Shown here: piece after piece, positions 9,840 to 18,363 of the stretch
Numbering within the stretch: the first letter of the stretch is position 1
Layout: every line of letters starts with the position of its first letter
Assembly: GCA_028554795.2 (NCBI GenBank)
Contig: CM068838.1
Span: 93,606,974 to 93,670,973, forward strand
Length of the DNA stretch: 64,000 nucleotides
DNA from: Sinohyriopsis cumingii
Taxonomy: Eukaryota > Mollusca > Bivalvia > Unionida > Unionidae
Direction of reading: 5' to 3'
Position numbers and translations under genes: made by a program
The notes under the pieces: generated by a model
Told to the model about the DNA's origin: nothing
The model's database searches: none
Seen by the model: the letters and a program-made list of their open reading frames with translations, nothing else

Positions 9840-10035
9840 TCATTTCATATAATATAACCCAAACTATACTCTTCACATTTGCTAAGAAACAATAAAGAAA
9901 CCCATAATCTACTATTCGCACAAACATACCTTTACTCTTACAAACACAAACACACTAACACATACCCTCACACTATCTTGAAAAAGAGTTAGTGTTTATA
10001 TACACACTACTCTACCTACGCACATCGGCAAATCG
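9840..10035. other. Intergenic spacer of cassette repeat
   Basis: AT/AC-rich spacer with CACATACCCTCACA and AAAGAGTTAGTGTTTATA. A close copy lies at 10,741-10,850, which shows that the spacer was duplicated together with the genes. No coding potential seen. Confidence 0.7.
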
Positions 10036-10040
10036 ATAGT

Positions 10041-10056
10041 TATTTCTTTTCTAGAG
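10041..10056 (-). promoter_or_regulatory. Histone downstream element-like block (cassette 2)
   Basis: Minus strand CTCTAGAAAAGAAATA, with AAAAGAAA starting 14 nt after the hairpin at 10065-10080. One base differs from the U7-complementary AAAAGAG of the TIR copies. Confidence 0.65.
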
Positions 10057-10064
10057 TATTGGGT

Positions 10065-10080
10065 AGCCCTGAAAAGGGCT
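10065..10080 (-). terminator. Histone-type 3' stem-loop, SL2
   Basis: Minus strand AGCCCTTTTCAGGGCT: 6-bp stem with an A-U closing pair in place of G-C, loop UUUC. The 3' flank is ACCCA, the classic histone flank. It lies 32 nt after the stop of the gene at 10113-10421. The compensated change at both ends of the stem (G-C to A-U) preserves pairing. Confidence 0.85.
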
Positions 10081-10112
10081 GTTGGTTTTTTTTGAACTCC
10101 TGATGCACCTAT

Positions 10113-10421
10113 CTAATGGTTGCACCTTCCTGGCCTGGCGCCACACACGCATCTTCTTCCCCAGTCTTCTTTCACCTTTCTTCTGGGGAGCGCAGAGGGA
10201 TGATGATTCGCTTCAACACCCCAATCCTCTGTCTCGGGAATATTGAACGACATCCTCTCTTCTCTTTTCTTTTCCTCTTCTTCCCTCTCTCTTCTCTCCT
10301 CCTCTTCTTTCTTCATTCTTGCTTCTTCTATGATAGCCTCCGCTGATAGTTCGTTTACTATGCGCCTGGCATATTCCAGGTGCATCTGGAGTTCTAACAG
10401 TTTCACAATTCTGCTATTCAT
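10113..10421 (-). CDS. Terminal small charged coiled-coil protein 2
   Basis: First ATG at 10421, giving 102 residues. An N-terminal amphipathic helix (about residues 1-35) leads into a Glu/Arg/Lys coiled coil (about 36-60). The C-terminal part is basic and ends in a Cys/His cluster, CVCGARPGRCNH, which might bind a metal. It is the second cassette of three: shared upstream element at 10491-10517, TATAAATT at about 10477-10484, histone-type hairpin 32 nt after the stop. Sequence similarity to cassettes 1 and 3 is weak at protein level but clear in the flanks. No known family. Confidence 0.75.
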   Translation of the reverse strand: MNSRIVKLLELQMHLEYARRIVNELSAEAIIEEARMKKEEEERREREEEEKKREERMSFNIPETEDWGVEANHHPSALPRRKVKEDWGRRCVCGARPGRCNH

Positions 10422-10490
10422 TCTTCTGGCTGTGTTGATCAATCAACAAGGGTAGCTAGACTGCCCAGCGAGTTTCAATTTATAGTGAAA

Positions 10491-10517
10491 GCGCGGACGT
10501 GATGGAAAACATCCCCC
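10491..10517 (-). promoter_or_regulatory. Shared upstream promoter element, copy c
   Basis: Minus strand GGGGGATGTTTTCC followed by ATCACGTCCGCGC and then a TATAAATT box. The block stands directly upstream of cassette 2. Confidence 0.8.
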
Positions 10518-10519
10518 TA

Positions 10520-10845
10520 ATAACATAAAATTGATCTTACCTAGATCATGACCAAAAAATAACAACAACGCGCGGACCTAAAAGAAACACTCACTCACTT
10601 TTTATGCTACCCATCACTATTTCAAAATTTTTTATAAATCACTTCAATAGACTATTTACATATGCAAAGCAATCCAATCTAACTCCAAATATACACCTCA
10701 AACACCAAAAAAAAACATGATTTTAATCTACTATCCACACCATCTTACTTAAGCACTTACTAACACACAAACACATACCCTCACATTTTTTAAAAAAGAG
10801 TTAGTCTTTATTTTCACACTACTCTACCTACACATTGGCAAATCG
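10520..10845. other. Intergenic spacer, second copy
   Basis: Repeats the spacer features seen at 9,765-10,035, including a degenerate upstream element at about 10569-10590 (GCGCGGACC), CACATACCCTCACA and AAAGAGTTAGTCTTTA. No gene seen. Confidence 0.65.
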
Positions 10846-10850
10846 ATCGT

Positions 10851-10866
10851 TATTTCTTTTCTAGAG
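10851..10866 (-). promoter_or_regulatory. Histone downstream element-like block (cassette 3)
   Basis: Minus strand CTCTAGAAAAGAAATA, the same as in cassette 2, beginning about 10 nt beyond the hairpin at 10875-10890, with AAAAGAAA 14 nt from it. Confidence 0.65.
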
Positions 10867-10874
10867 TATTCGGT

Positions 10875-10890
10875 AGCCCTGAAAAGGGCT
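10875..10890 (-). terminator. Histone-type 3' stem-loop, SL3
   Basis: Minus strand AGCCCTTTTCAGGGCT with loop UUUC, 3' flank ACCGA. It stands 28 nt after the stop of the gene at 10919-11263. Confidence 0.84.
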
Positions 10891-10918
10891 GTTTTTTGTT
10901 TGCTATGGCATTCCTTTT

Positions 10919-11263
10919 TTAGTTTCTAAGAATTCGATGTCCTCTGAGGATAGACTTTCTGGCGATAGGTCTGCTTCTTCGGAAAGAGAAGAAGAACTCT
11001 TTGGTGTCGATACGGCAATCGACAAAGCCTCTGTCAGCTTCAGGTTGTTGCTGCTGCTGTTGCTGCTTTCTCTGAAGTCTGTACTTCTCTGTCCATTCTT
11101 CTTTTTCCCTGTTCATTTCTTCTCTGAAGAGTTCTTCTATCAGGTCTTCAGTGATTTTTAACATTCTCACATTCTCTATTTCTTCTGGTTTCGGTATCAG
11201 ACTGTGTCTGACCCTATGCAGATTCACGTAGGCTTCGTTGAGCTTAGCTAGTTTGGAGCACAT
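10919..11263 (-). CDS. Terminal small charged protein 3
   Basis: ATG at 11263, 114 residues. Helical, charged first half (SLIPKPEEIENVRMLKITED), a run of seven Gln near residue 70, then a basic C-terminus (RRSRPIARKSILRGHRILRN). No known domain is recognised. It belongs to the third left-end cassette: upstream element at 11329-11354, a TTTAAG box in place of a strict TATA, and a histone-type hairpin 28 nt after the stop. The N-terminal half loosely resembles that of gene 1 (spaced Leu, then I-x-N-x-R-x-x-K), which suits an old duplication. Confidence 0.74.
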   Translation of the reverse strand: MCSKLAKLNEAYVNLHRVRHSLIPKPEEIENVRMLKITEDLIEELFREEMNREKEEWTEKYRLQRKQQQQQQQPEADRGFVDCRIDTKEFFFSFRRSRPIARKSILRGHRILRN

Positions 11264-11328
11264 CTTCTTAGGAGGATGAGTCGACAGTGGATGGTTAGAC
11301 TGGAAACAACCCGGTTCTTAAAGTCAAA

Positions 11329-11354
11329 GCGCGGACGTGAAGGAAAACATCCCC
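11329..11354 (-). promoter_or_regulatory. Shared upstream promoter element, copy d
   Basis: Minus strand GGGGATGTTTTCC followed by TTCACGTCCGCGC, then TTTGACTTTAAG. It is nearly identical to copies a-c. Confidence 0.8.
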
Positions 11355-11481
11355 AAACGGTTTTTGAGTCGGTCCGTTCAGTGAGTCTCATGAGAGGGAT
11401 AGTAAGAAATGAAAGAGCATCAATCCAACATTCTTATAGCTAAACAAACCACAAAGGCATTTTTTTCAAAACACAACATTT

Positions 11482-11487
11482 TTTATT
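11482..11487 (-). terminator. Poly(A) signal for the protease/capsid block
   Basis: AATAAA on the minus strand about 110 nt after the protease stop. No histone-type hairpin occurs here, in contrast to the neighbouring terminal cassettes. Confidence 0.6.
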
Positions 11488-11595
11488 CAAAAACCACTTA
11501 ACACTAAACAACAACTCTAACACTTTTAACAATAATCCAACATTATAACATCTAACATTTTTCAAATTACAAACATTTTTTTCTCAATTAACCAT

Positions 11596-12156
11596 CTACT
11601 TTAAACAGGGCTGACAACGTTGTGAATGAAATTGTGATTTCCACTGTTGGAAATCATTAGGCCATTGATGGACACTACGTTTCCTAGCTTGAGACAAAAG
11701 ATAAGCATAATGGTCACAAAACCATCGATCTACTTTCACATCGTTTCTAGCAGAAGAACGAGGATCGAAATGAGTCACTAAATGTTCTAAGGAATAGCCC
11801 AGGCTGCGATGATGCAGAAAATACACACAGTACTGTCCACACACCAAGGAATCTGTTCCTTGTAATTTCACGTTATTGAATCGGGTGGTTTGAGCATTTC
11901 TTCTCATAAAGTCGATGATATCGTCTTCCAAAGGGGGCAATCCGTACGAATCGAAATATTCCACACATCCTTCTTGAGGAAAGTAGACGGCTACCCAGTG
12001 GGTTCCTGGGAGATGACTGTCGTCCGTGTTGATCACGTAAGCTTGATGGTCTTTAGGTTTGCGATGAGGGAGTTCATCTTTAGCACAGACGACAGGATTC
12101 CTAGAAGCCGTATACGAACTGTGGTTCAAAAGCTAATAAAGTTCCCAGGTATCCAT
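11596..12156 (-). pseudogene. PRO: Adenain-like cysteine protease, amber codon 8
   Basis: Adenovirus-type (Ulp1 superfamily) maturation protease that would cleave capsid precursors. The downstream open frame holds GTHWVAVYF (catalytic His), EYFDSYG (acidic residue), a Gln before GTDSLVCGQYC, and the nucleophile Cys in GQYC. The ATG at 12156 is followed by seven sense codons and then TAG at 12133-12135, in the same frame as the rest. No other ATG precedes the conserved region, so the amber codon breaks the gene unless read through. Length (about 186 codons) is normal. It is the last gene of the capsid block, with an AATAAA at 11482-11487. Confidence 0.88.
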
Positions 12157-12173
12157 TGTTTTGTGTTTCTTCT

Positions 12174-12659
12174 TCACAGGTAATAATAAGTCGTCAATTC
12201 GATCCTGACTTTTTGCTTGAAAATGTCTGACGAATAAACGGTTATTCGTTCTGTTTCCTCACTCTGATTCAGGAGAGCTTCGATACGATGGATCTCTTGA
12301 GTGGTTAATGGCGGACAAGAATGTTCGCGCAAGTCTTTATACCACTGATGCAACACGTCTTTGTTCGAGATGAGACTCCAAGCTTCGTCCAGATACTCGT
12401 CCAATTTTTCTTCTTGACTCAACATCAGGCATTTATCGTGTTGAATTTGACTGGGATGATCGTTTTGACATCCATAACAATTTTTCTTGATCAATTCCGT
12501 CATTTTGTCGACCAAGTGTTTGGCAAAACAGGAGACTAAATGGGCTTCTTGTTCTGGCCATCTCGACTTCATCATGATCACTTCTTTTTTTTCCACAGTC
12601 TCCTCACATTCCATCTTTAAAGTTTCTCCACTAGGTAAAGAGGGATAACAGTCTTCCAT
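12174..12659 (-). CDS. Conserved Polinton protein with CxxC/HPSQ motif
   Basis: ATG at 12659, 161 residues, intact. It has an acidic N-terminus, then a Cys/His cluster at about residues 60-78 (NCYGCQNDHPSQIQHDKCL) that looks like a zinc site, and a helical C-terminal half. From memory, proteins with a GCxxxHPSQxxHxC pattern recur in animal Polintons; I cannot confirm this by search. It lies between the MCP and the protease, 5 bp from the end of the former and 17 bp from the start of the latter. Function unknown, probably virion assembly or regulation. Confidence 0.75.
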   Translation of the reverse strand: MEDCYPSLPSGETLKMECEETVEKKEVIMMKSRWPEQEAHLVSCFAKHLVDKMTELIKKNCYGCQNDHPSQIQHDKCLMLSQEEKLDEYLDEAWSLISNKDVLHQWYKDLREHSCPPLTTQEIHRIEALLNQSEETERITVYSSDIFKQKVRIELTTYYYL

Positions 12660-12664
12660 GGCTT

Positions 12665-13996
12665 CTAGTAATCTAGAATGACTTCTCTCAAACTGTTGAT
12701 TTCTATGGTATTATCGAATTCTGCATACAGGATGACGTTTAACGTTGGATTAGCAGCGCTGGGGTCTTGGATTGCAAACTGAATTTCCACACGAATCTGT
12801 CCAGATTTTATAGGGTGGAAATGTCCCTCGTCGCTGCCTTGGTCTGGAGTGAAATCGAAAGCCCACAAAGCATAGCCTCCTGCATAATCCTCGTACGTAA
12901 TACCGTGACTGGTGTTGGTTCCTAACTGTCCCGTGGCTTCGTACAGGGACAAGTACGATCTCAAGTAATTCTTCTCTTTAAAGTTAGGTTCGAAAGGTCG
13001 GGTACACAAGGTCTTGCCATCGCGACTGACTTCGATCTTGGACACGCCAAAGTGCTGAAAGTAGAAAGGATTTTTAGCGATAGCTCCGTTGAAGGCTTCA
13101 TTTTCGACGATACCAACGATCAAACGTTTGGGTAACTGTCCTTGGAACAGATGATCTTGGATCATGGATTGCTGTCCTTTGGGAATGGTGAAGGTTTTCA
13201 CTTCCACGCGTCGTATGGGATACTTGGCGGTCGTTCTCCTCAACGTCTGACTGATGTCGTTTCCCACTTTAGGTAACACTTCCATACGGCGTACCTAGAG
13301 TCTGGCTTCTAAGATTTTGGATTTGTACTCGTCACTATTTGCGAATAAGTGGAAAGCGGTACTGCTCCGATTCAGTCTCAGGCGGACATCCACCCCGTTC
13401 AGCAAATACTTTTCTTGCAACCACATGTCCAAATGCAAACGATCCATCAGTTCTAAACTTTTGTCGGCTCCCGTGATTCTGTTTCTTCGTTCTACAAATC
13501 CCTCATTGTATTCTTTCTTTTTATCAGTTGTATCAGTTTCGAATGTTTCAAACTGGCCTGCTTCGTCAGCTTCCCATACCACACAGGCATTGAGATGAGT
13601 GTTCTTGGCGTCTATTCCGTACGTCAAGAGATTTTCCAGGTAGGCACGGTAAGGGTAAGTATCCATGCTGCTGCTAACCAGTTTGTTGTTCAAGTACAAG
13701 TCCACTGAGCTGAACAAGGAATGCATGAAATTGTTGACGGGAGCTACTGGCTCAGTGTCTATATCACCTCCTGTCTTATCTAGAACTTTGACTTTCAGGT
13801 ACAAGTAACTGCTATTCAGATCGATGTAATCTTCGGGCTGTCCTTTGATTTCAAACTCGATGGGAGCGGAATCGGTCAGTGAGGAGACGGGATGAAATTC
13901 CACCCACTGGGATTCTTTCATGGTCATCATGGGGGGGGGCATGGCAAACAGATCCAGTTCCGTCTTGGAACAAGCGCAAGACTCTCGGTGCATCAT
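12665..13996 (-). pseudogene. MCP: Major capsid protein, one in-frame amber codon
   Basis: Double jelly-roll major capsid protein of Polintons. The frame from ATG 13996 to the stop at 12665 spans 444 codons and is open except for TAG at 13295-13297 (codon 234). The N-terminal part has VEFHPVSSLTDSAPIEFEI, FSSVDLYLNNKLVSSS and MDRLHLDMWLQEKYLLNGV; the C-terminal part has PKRLIVGIVENEAFNGAIAK, NPFYFQHFGVSKIEVSRDG and EFDNTIEINSLREVILDY. Together these cover both jelly rolls at normal length. The sequence continues in frame across the stop, so a single substitution is the likely cause. A C9 run near 13,935 encodes prolines and stays in frame. Confidence 0.92.
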
Positions 13997-14012
13997 TTTT
14001 TGTTGCTGTGTC

Positions 14013-14435
14013 TCAATAATCGAAAACGTCTAAGTCTCGAACGGTTCTTCTTCTTTTCTTGGCCTTTCTCGCTTGAAGTCTGGTGAAAGGGTGTTTTCTT
14101 CTTCGTCGTCTCTTTCTGCCTTGTCCTTGCTGAATGCCTGACTCGGTAGCGTGCAGGGCATTTATAGGTGTGTCTCGTCGACCCAAAATGTCTTTGCCCG
14201 TTTGCAGCAAGACATTTTTGCCTGACCTCATGAAGGCTTCTTTAGGGTTTTGTTTGTCGATGATGACATTTTGGAGAAATTCTTTGCCTTGCGTCAGTGC
14301 CGCATCTTTCAAGGCGTGCAATCCGCGTGTCACCATCGGTTTCAACACCGGGGCCACCGAACGAATGGCCGATTTTAACATGTCTCCTAAACTGTGTCCT
14401 CGCTGTCGAGCAACCCCTCGGTACACTGGATACAT
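14013..14435 (-). CDS. pVI-like minor virion protein
   Basis: ATG at 14435, 140 residues, intact. The N-terminus reads RGVARQRGHSLGDMLKSAIR followed by a hydrophobic/amphipathic stretch (SVAPVLKPMVTRGLHALKDA). The C-terminus is very basic (RKRRRRRKHPF, KKRRR). The QRG-x-x-LG start plus amphipathic helix is typical of the small Polinton proteins compared to adenovirus protein VI, which carry membrane-active helices and are cleaved by the protease; the basic tail would bind DNA. It lies between penton-like and MCP genes. Assignment by pattern only. Confidence 0.65.
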   Translation of the reverse strand: MYPVYRGVARQRGHSLGDMLKSAIRSVAPVLKPMVTRGLHALKDAALTQGKEFLQNVIIDKQNPKEAFMRSGKNVLLQTGKDILGRRDTPINALHATESGIQQGQGRKRRRRRKHPFTRLQARKAKKRRRTVRDLDVFDY

Positions 14436-14442
14436 GACTTAC

Positions 14443-15357
14443 TTACGAATCGTGAGAGAACCGTTTTCGAAAATGGAGTTTCACCGTGACTTTTCCTTTG
14501 GTGAATGGAATATTTTGTCCCAAATCTCCTTTTATAGCAATGTTGACCGTGTCCAAATACGACTTGCTGACAGGCAAATAGTGGGGATGGACAAATTCGC
14601 GGTGAACGTGGTAAGTGTTTCCACCTTCCTGGTCACTGGTCGCGGTACTATCCACTTTGAAAGGAATGACACGCAGTAACGGTACGGAGGTGTGTCCCAC
14701 CACGTTATACTCCACCACATCGGAGTACACGAACATCAAATTCAGTCCTTGGTTCAGTTCTCCAGGGAATCGAAAATACTTGTAAAATTCCATATTGCTG
14801 TTGATCTTCGGATTAAAATTTGGAGCCATGTTTGTGTCTCCACCTAAAATATCAAACAAGTCACGATTAAAACTGATGGACAACGTTTGGGTATCCGGAA
14901 ATTTCATCAGTAAGCGACGAGCCACTTTATGGTACTCCAGGGTGACACTTTTTTTTATTCTGATCAGGGCTTTGCCAAAGGCGAACTCGAACCTGTCCTC
15001 AATAGTGTCCACCAAATGTTGGCCACTAAAATAAAACCCTGCCGGAATTTTCACGGTGTAGATACTGAAGGCTGGATTGCTGGCTGGTCTTGTGATCCCT
15101 GAAAATCCGATGTCAGTCATGGCCTCTTGTAATTGTTGGTTCAGGATTTCCACCTCAAAAGTGTTTTGCTTTTCGGTGATGTTTTGGATTTGTGTAGGGT
15201 GAATCATTTCTACTAAAGCCACTTCCCAATGGGCTTCGTGATCTAAGGAGATGGCTTGAGGTAATTTGGCCGTGTAACAGCACAACGTGTTATTGGGAAA
15301 CACCTCCATGGAACTGTCACTGGGTAAGGTCGAGTAAAATTGGTTTTCGTGACTCAT
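14443..15357 (-). CDS. Penton-like minor capsid protein
   Basis: ATG at 15357, 304 residues, intact. The start FYSTLPSDSSMEVFPNNTLC, followed by the phrase WEVALVEMIHP, is the signature of the Polinton single jelly-roll (penton) protein that fills capsid vertices. The start overlaps the stop of the upstream membrane-protein gene by the tetranucleotide ATGA (15354-15357). Next to the pVI-like and MCP genes it forms the virion block. Confidence 0.85.
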   Translation of the reverse strand: MSHENQFYSTLPSDSSMEVFPNNTLCCYTAKLPQAISLDHEAHWEVALVEMIHPTQIQNITEKQNTFEVEILNQQLQEAMTDIGFSGITRPASNPAFSIYTVKIPAGFYFSGQHLVDTIEDRFEFAFGKALIRIKKSVTLEYHKVARRLLMKFPDTQTLSISFNRDLFDILGGDTNMAPNFNPKINSNMEFYKYFRFPGELNQGLNLMFVYSDVVEYNVVGHTSVPLLRVIPFKVDSTATSDQEGGNTYHVHREFVHPHYLPVSKSYLDTVNIAIKGDLGQNIPFTKGKVTVKLHFRKRFSHDS

Positions 15358-15770
15358 AATTCCAGAGTTCTGTGGCTGTCCGAGGGGTTAGTGGATGTCA
15401 GAGGCGTGTCTCCGCCCAAAATGGGGTTCTGGTTGTTATTGGAGTGGTGACTGGCACTGGCACTGGACACAACGTTCCCGTTCGAGGAGAATTTCAGGGA
15501 GGGATTGGGAAGCAGGTAACCGATGCAACTGCTCAATAAAATGGTCCACAATTGTTTGTCTCCTTGCTGCAAACTCAAATTGGCGATGGCTGCCCCGATG
15601 ACACAATACACCACGAAGATTTGGCAGAAAAAGACGATTTGCGTTTTAGGCACACGTTCTCCACACCACACCCACAAGGGTTGTTTTTGTAAATCTTGCA
15701 CAGAAGAACTAGGGGAAGAAGGAGTGGTCGACGTAGCTGCGTCTGCTGTGTGAAAGGGCATGATGGTCAC
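15354..15770 (-). CDS. Two-helix membrane protein of Polintons
   Basis: ATG at 15770, 138 residues, intact. Ser/Thr-rich N-terminus, then GERVPKTQIVFFCQIFVVYC with the continuation IGAAIANLSL as a first membrane helix (about residues 40-65), and LWTILLSSCIGYLLPNPSL as a second (about 73-92). The LSSCIGYLLPNP phrase is, to my recollection, highly conserved among Polintons. The tail is Ser/Asn-rich. The gene overlaps the integrase gene upstream (ATGA at 15767-15770) and the penton gene downstream. Role unknown; possibly virion membrane or exit. Confidence 0.72.
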   Translation of the reverse strand: MTIMPFHTADAATSTTPSSPSSSVQDLQKQPLWVWCGERVPKTQIVFFCQIFVVYCVIGAAIANLSLQQGDKQLWTILLSSCIGYLLPNPSLKFSSNGNVVSSASASHHSNNNQNPILGGDTPLTSTNPSDSHRTLEL

Positions 15771-16879
15771 TTCTTCTTTTTATAGTCGATGACTTGCGAA
15801 GCGTCGATCCAAGAATCGAAACTGGGTGGATATCCTTTCCAACGTACTTTGACTTCTTTGACACGTCGTTTGCCCACTTTACGGGTTCTGCGTTCGAGAA
15901 TGCTTTCGATGTCGTACACGTCGTCTTCTTTTTTGGTGACACGTTGTAACTCGGGCAAATAAAACGTTCCTTTGAGTACTTCTCCGTTCATGTCTTCCAA
16001 TTTATAGACGGCAGGATGACGGCCATGCACTCGTCCAGTGACGCGAAACAATTCGGTCGTCCAGTTAGGTAAGTAACCTTTGTCGAAAGTGCGTTTGGTT
16101 TTGCCAATGCGCACCCAATCTCCTACGGCCAACTCTCCACTTTTCTTGGGGACAGCCCTCGTCGGGGACGTACCGAACAGGCGCTCAAACACCAGCACTT
16201 CGTTGTCGGGAGTCACGTCTTGCGGGGCACGTCCGATGCTTCGATGGTAAGATTGGTTGTACGCTTGCACCAGGTGCGGTAAGATGTCGATGTACTTCAG
16301 AGTGTGGTGATGCGTAAAATATTTCCACATGCGTTCTTTCAAAGTGCGTTGAAAACGTTCCACGATGCTGGCTTTGGTTTCGGGATTCTCGGTGGTAAAA
16401 AAAATGAATGTCACGTTTCTTTAATTCTTTTTGGAAAGCTTGGTTCAGAAATTCGGTGCCTTTGTCCGTTTGCCATCGAAGAGGGTGACGACCGCTTTGT
16501 TTCAACACCCGTTGCAGGGCTCGACTAACTCGCTGCTGGATTTGGAAGTCAAGGGCACGACCCAGGCAAATTTGGAAAAGACGTCGATGACACAAAACAA
16601 ATATTTGTAACCACGATTGTAGCTGGCCAAATGAGAGACATCGGCTAAATCGGCATGCCATTGATGATCCATGCCTTCCACTCGGGTGCGACTTCTGGCA
16701 AACTTGCGTCGAATGGGTTTGTGTAAAGTGTAGGTAGCTTGTTCTTGTAACCATCGTTGCACTTGAGGTAAACGGAGACTTTTCAGTCGCGTTTTGGCAG
16801 AACGATACAATTTTTGAACTCCTGCGTAACCTGCAGGATGCGAGGGATCGTAGTAAATGCTGGCTAAGACTTTTTCCAT
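15767..16879 (-). pseudogene. INT: Retroviral-type integrase with chromodomain, two frameshifts
   Basis: DDE-type integrase that would insert the linear element and make the 6-bp duplication. ATG at 16879. Frame 1 (to about 16,530) has the first Asp in HADLADVSHLA and the CVIDVFSKFAWVVPL strand. A second frame (about 16,530-16,400) has the second Asp in QTDKGTEF. A third frame (about 16,400-15,767) has the Glu in SIVERFQRTLKE, then an SH3-like part and a C-terminal chromodomain (VYDIESILE, VRWKGYPPSFDSWI). The breaks are a one-base change near 16,532 and an extra or missing T in a T8 run near 16,397-16,404. Either decay or homopolymer sequencing error could explain the second. Confidence 0.9.
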
Positions 16880-16881
16880 TT

Positions 16882-16887
16882 TTTATT
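16882..16887 (-). terminator. Poly(A) signal after the proline-rich gene
   Basis: AATAAA on the minus strand 14 nt after the stop of the gene at 16901-17611 and just before the integrase ATG. It marks polyadenylation for a central gene. Confidence 0.55.
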
Positions 16888-16900
16888 TTGTGTTGGTGTG

Positions 16901-17611
16901 TTAATAAGTCACCCACTCTTCGGTGATGCTACTTTGGGTGGGACGAAAGGGTGGTTTGGAAACGGATTTACGTGTCCGATGGGCTACGGGAGTAGAAGTC
17001 GAAGGTAGTGATGGTGGAGGTGGCAATGGAATGGCTTTGGTTTTCTTTTCTTTTTTCGCTTCTGGTTTCCCTTCTTTCTTTTTCACTTCTGTCGAAGGAG
17101 GCGTTGACATCATCTTTTTAACCCAAGCTTTCATTTCTTCTCGTTGGGGTGTGGGGGACGGGGTCAACAAGGATGCTGCAATCTTACTCGAAATGGGAGC
17201 TGCTGACTGTGTTTGAAACACTTCGCGCATCTCTTCTTCCTCAGGTCGTTGTGGGGTAGCATCTCTGGTGACCCTTGGGGATGGTAGTGGTGGTGGTGGT
17301 GGTGGTGGTAATGATGATGATGGTGCTGGACTTTTCATCAAGGTCTTAAAATCTTTTAGAGTGGGTAAAGCTGTTTCGTCTAAAGCTTTCTGGTGAAAGA
17401 GTTGCAGTCTTTGCAAGAGTTGACCGTACTTTTGCGATTTTTCTGTTTCGGACAAATCTTGGCGATCCATCAAGGATTGCAATTCGTGTTGTAACTGGGA
17501 CATCTCGCTCAAATTGGGATTGGGAGGTAAATGCGGGGTGCGTTGTTCTTGCCACCGATGGTATTCCATCCATCGTTTGTAAGGCACTAAAGCTAGTTTT
17601 CGTCCTTCCAT
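16901..17611 (-). CDS. Proline-rich Polinton protein
   Basis: ATG at 17611, 236 residues, intact. The N-terminal 90 residues are helical (KLALVPYKRWMEYHRWQEQ, then a Leu/Gln-rich coil). The middle and C-terminal parts are Pro/Ser/Lys-rich with polyproline (near residues 104-112) and S/TP motifs. The KxLxLVP-x-x-x-W start is seen in small Polinton proteins of unknown function as far as I recall. Lies directly upstream of integrase on the same strand. Likely virion-internal or regulatory; not assigned. Confidence 0.6.
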   Translation of the reverse strand: MEGRKLALVPYKRWMEYHRWQEQRTPHLPPNPNLSEMSQLQHELQSLMDRQDLSETEKSQKYGQLLQRLQLFHQKALDETALPTLKDFKTLMKSPAPSSSLPPPPPPPLPSPRVTRDATPQRPEEEEMREVFQTQSAAPISSKIAASLLTPSPTPQREEMKAWVKKMMSTPPSTEVKKKEGKPEAKKEKKTKAIPLPPPPSLPSTSTPVAHRTRKSVSKPPFRPTQSSITEEWVTY

Positions 17612-17660
17612 GGGGTTGTCAGGGGTTGATTCTGAGATTTTGGGACTTCCGAGGGCCTTT

Positions 17661-18071
17661 TTATCTTGCTCCCACCAGTCCTCCCAACATGGTTCCCAAG
17701 ACTCCTTTCAGTATGGGGCCTAACAAGAGAGGTAAAATACCTCCACGTTGGACCAACATCTTCTTTTTTTGACGAATGGGAATTTTCTTTTGAACCATTT
17801 TCCGAAGAACGTGACGATGTTTGCCTAAGCATTGTTTCTGGTGTTTGGACAAAGGGATCGTGCCTTTCAAAACGTTCAAACAACATTCGCACACGGTATC
17901 GATGACCTCTTTGGGGGCCGTTTGAATGAGTTTTTTTCGTAGGGGTGGAGAAGCTTTGGACAGGACAGATAACATGTTCCCATGTTTGGCTAAACGTGGT
18001 GGTAGTCCTTTCCTTTTCTTTCCTTGGGGTTTTCTGGAGGGTGACATCTTTGCTTGTGGGTTCCGGGACAT
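17661..18071 (-). CDS. Basic Polinton protein with VQRGG tail
   Basis: ATG at 18071 (a second ATG at 18047 is also possible), 136 residues. It is very basic at both ends. Central helices carry PKEVIDTVCECCLNVLKG and LSKHQKQCLGKHRHVLRKM, and the tail MLVQRGGILPLLLGPILKG is a GG-hydrophobic segment. This build is common to a small Polinton protein of unknown function that resembles adenovirus core/precursor peptides with a protease site near the GG. A TATA-like GATAAAAGGGTGTGTGT (18104-18119) lies 30-45 bp upstream. Intact. Confidence 0.72.
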   Translation of the reverse strand: MSRNPQAKMSPSRKPQGKKRKGLPPRLAKHGNMLSVLSKASPPLRKKLIQTAPKEVIDTVCECCLNVLKGTIPLSKHQKQCLGKHRHVLRKMVQKKIPIRQKKKMLVQRGGILPLLLGPILKGVLGTMLGGLVGAR

Positions 18072-18131
18072 TCACCAAACAGACACTAACGTCGATGACT
18101 TAACACACACCCTTTTATCTTTTTTTTGGGA

Positions 18132-18320
18132 CTATCGCTTTGTCATAAAGGTGACAATGTTTTTCCCAAAATCGCCAAGGAATCCTCCCCTTTGTTGACG
18201 CCTCTTTTTCTTGGAACGACTGTGTCTTTTCTTAGGGTAACGTCGATGCTTGGCTAAGCGCTTTGTCGGATGACGCGACTGCCTTTGTCTCTTTCTTTTG
18301 TGGCTTCTTGGAGGTCACAT
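18132..18320 (-). pseudogene. Small Arg/Lys-rich core-like protein, TGA at codon 2
   Basis: ATG at 18318-18320 is followed at once by TGA (18315-18317), then an open frame of about 60 codons to TAG at 18132-18134. The frame reads PPRSHKRKRQRQSRHPTKRL, further Arg/Lys-rich sequence, and RQQRGGFLGDFGKNI, a GG-hydrophobic tail like those of adenovirus pX/mu-type core peptides. The neighbouring gene at 18071 (second ATG) starts with the similar ATG TCA CCC, so the TGA looks like a substitution. A TATAAAAA box at 18361-18368 supports transcription. It is too short to be noticed by length alone. Confidence 0.6.
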
Positions 18321-18363
18321 CTTTTACAAGTTCACTGATACCCCGACTTGGTCACAGGTCTTT

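Noticed and set aside
11596..13996. Amber stop reassignment or programmed readthrough in MCP and protease
   Set aside because: PolB and the core-like peptide carry TAA and TGA and other genes have frameshifts, so random decay explains all of them more simply.
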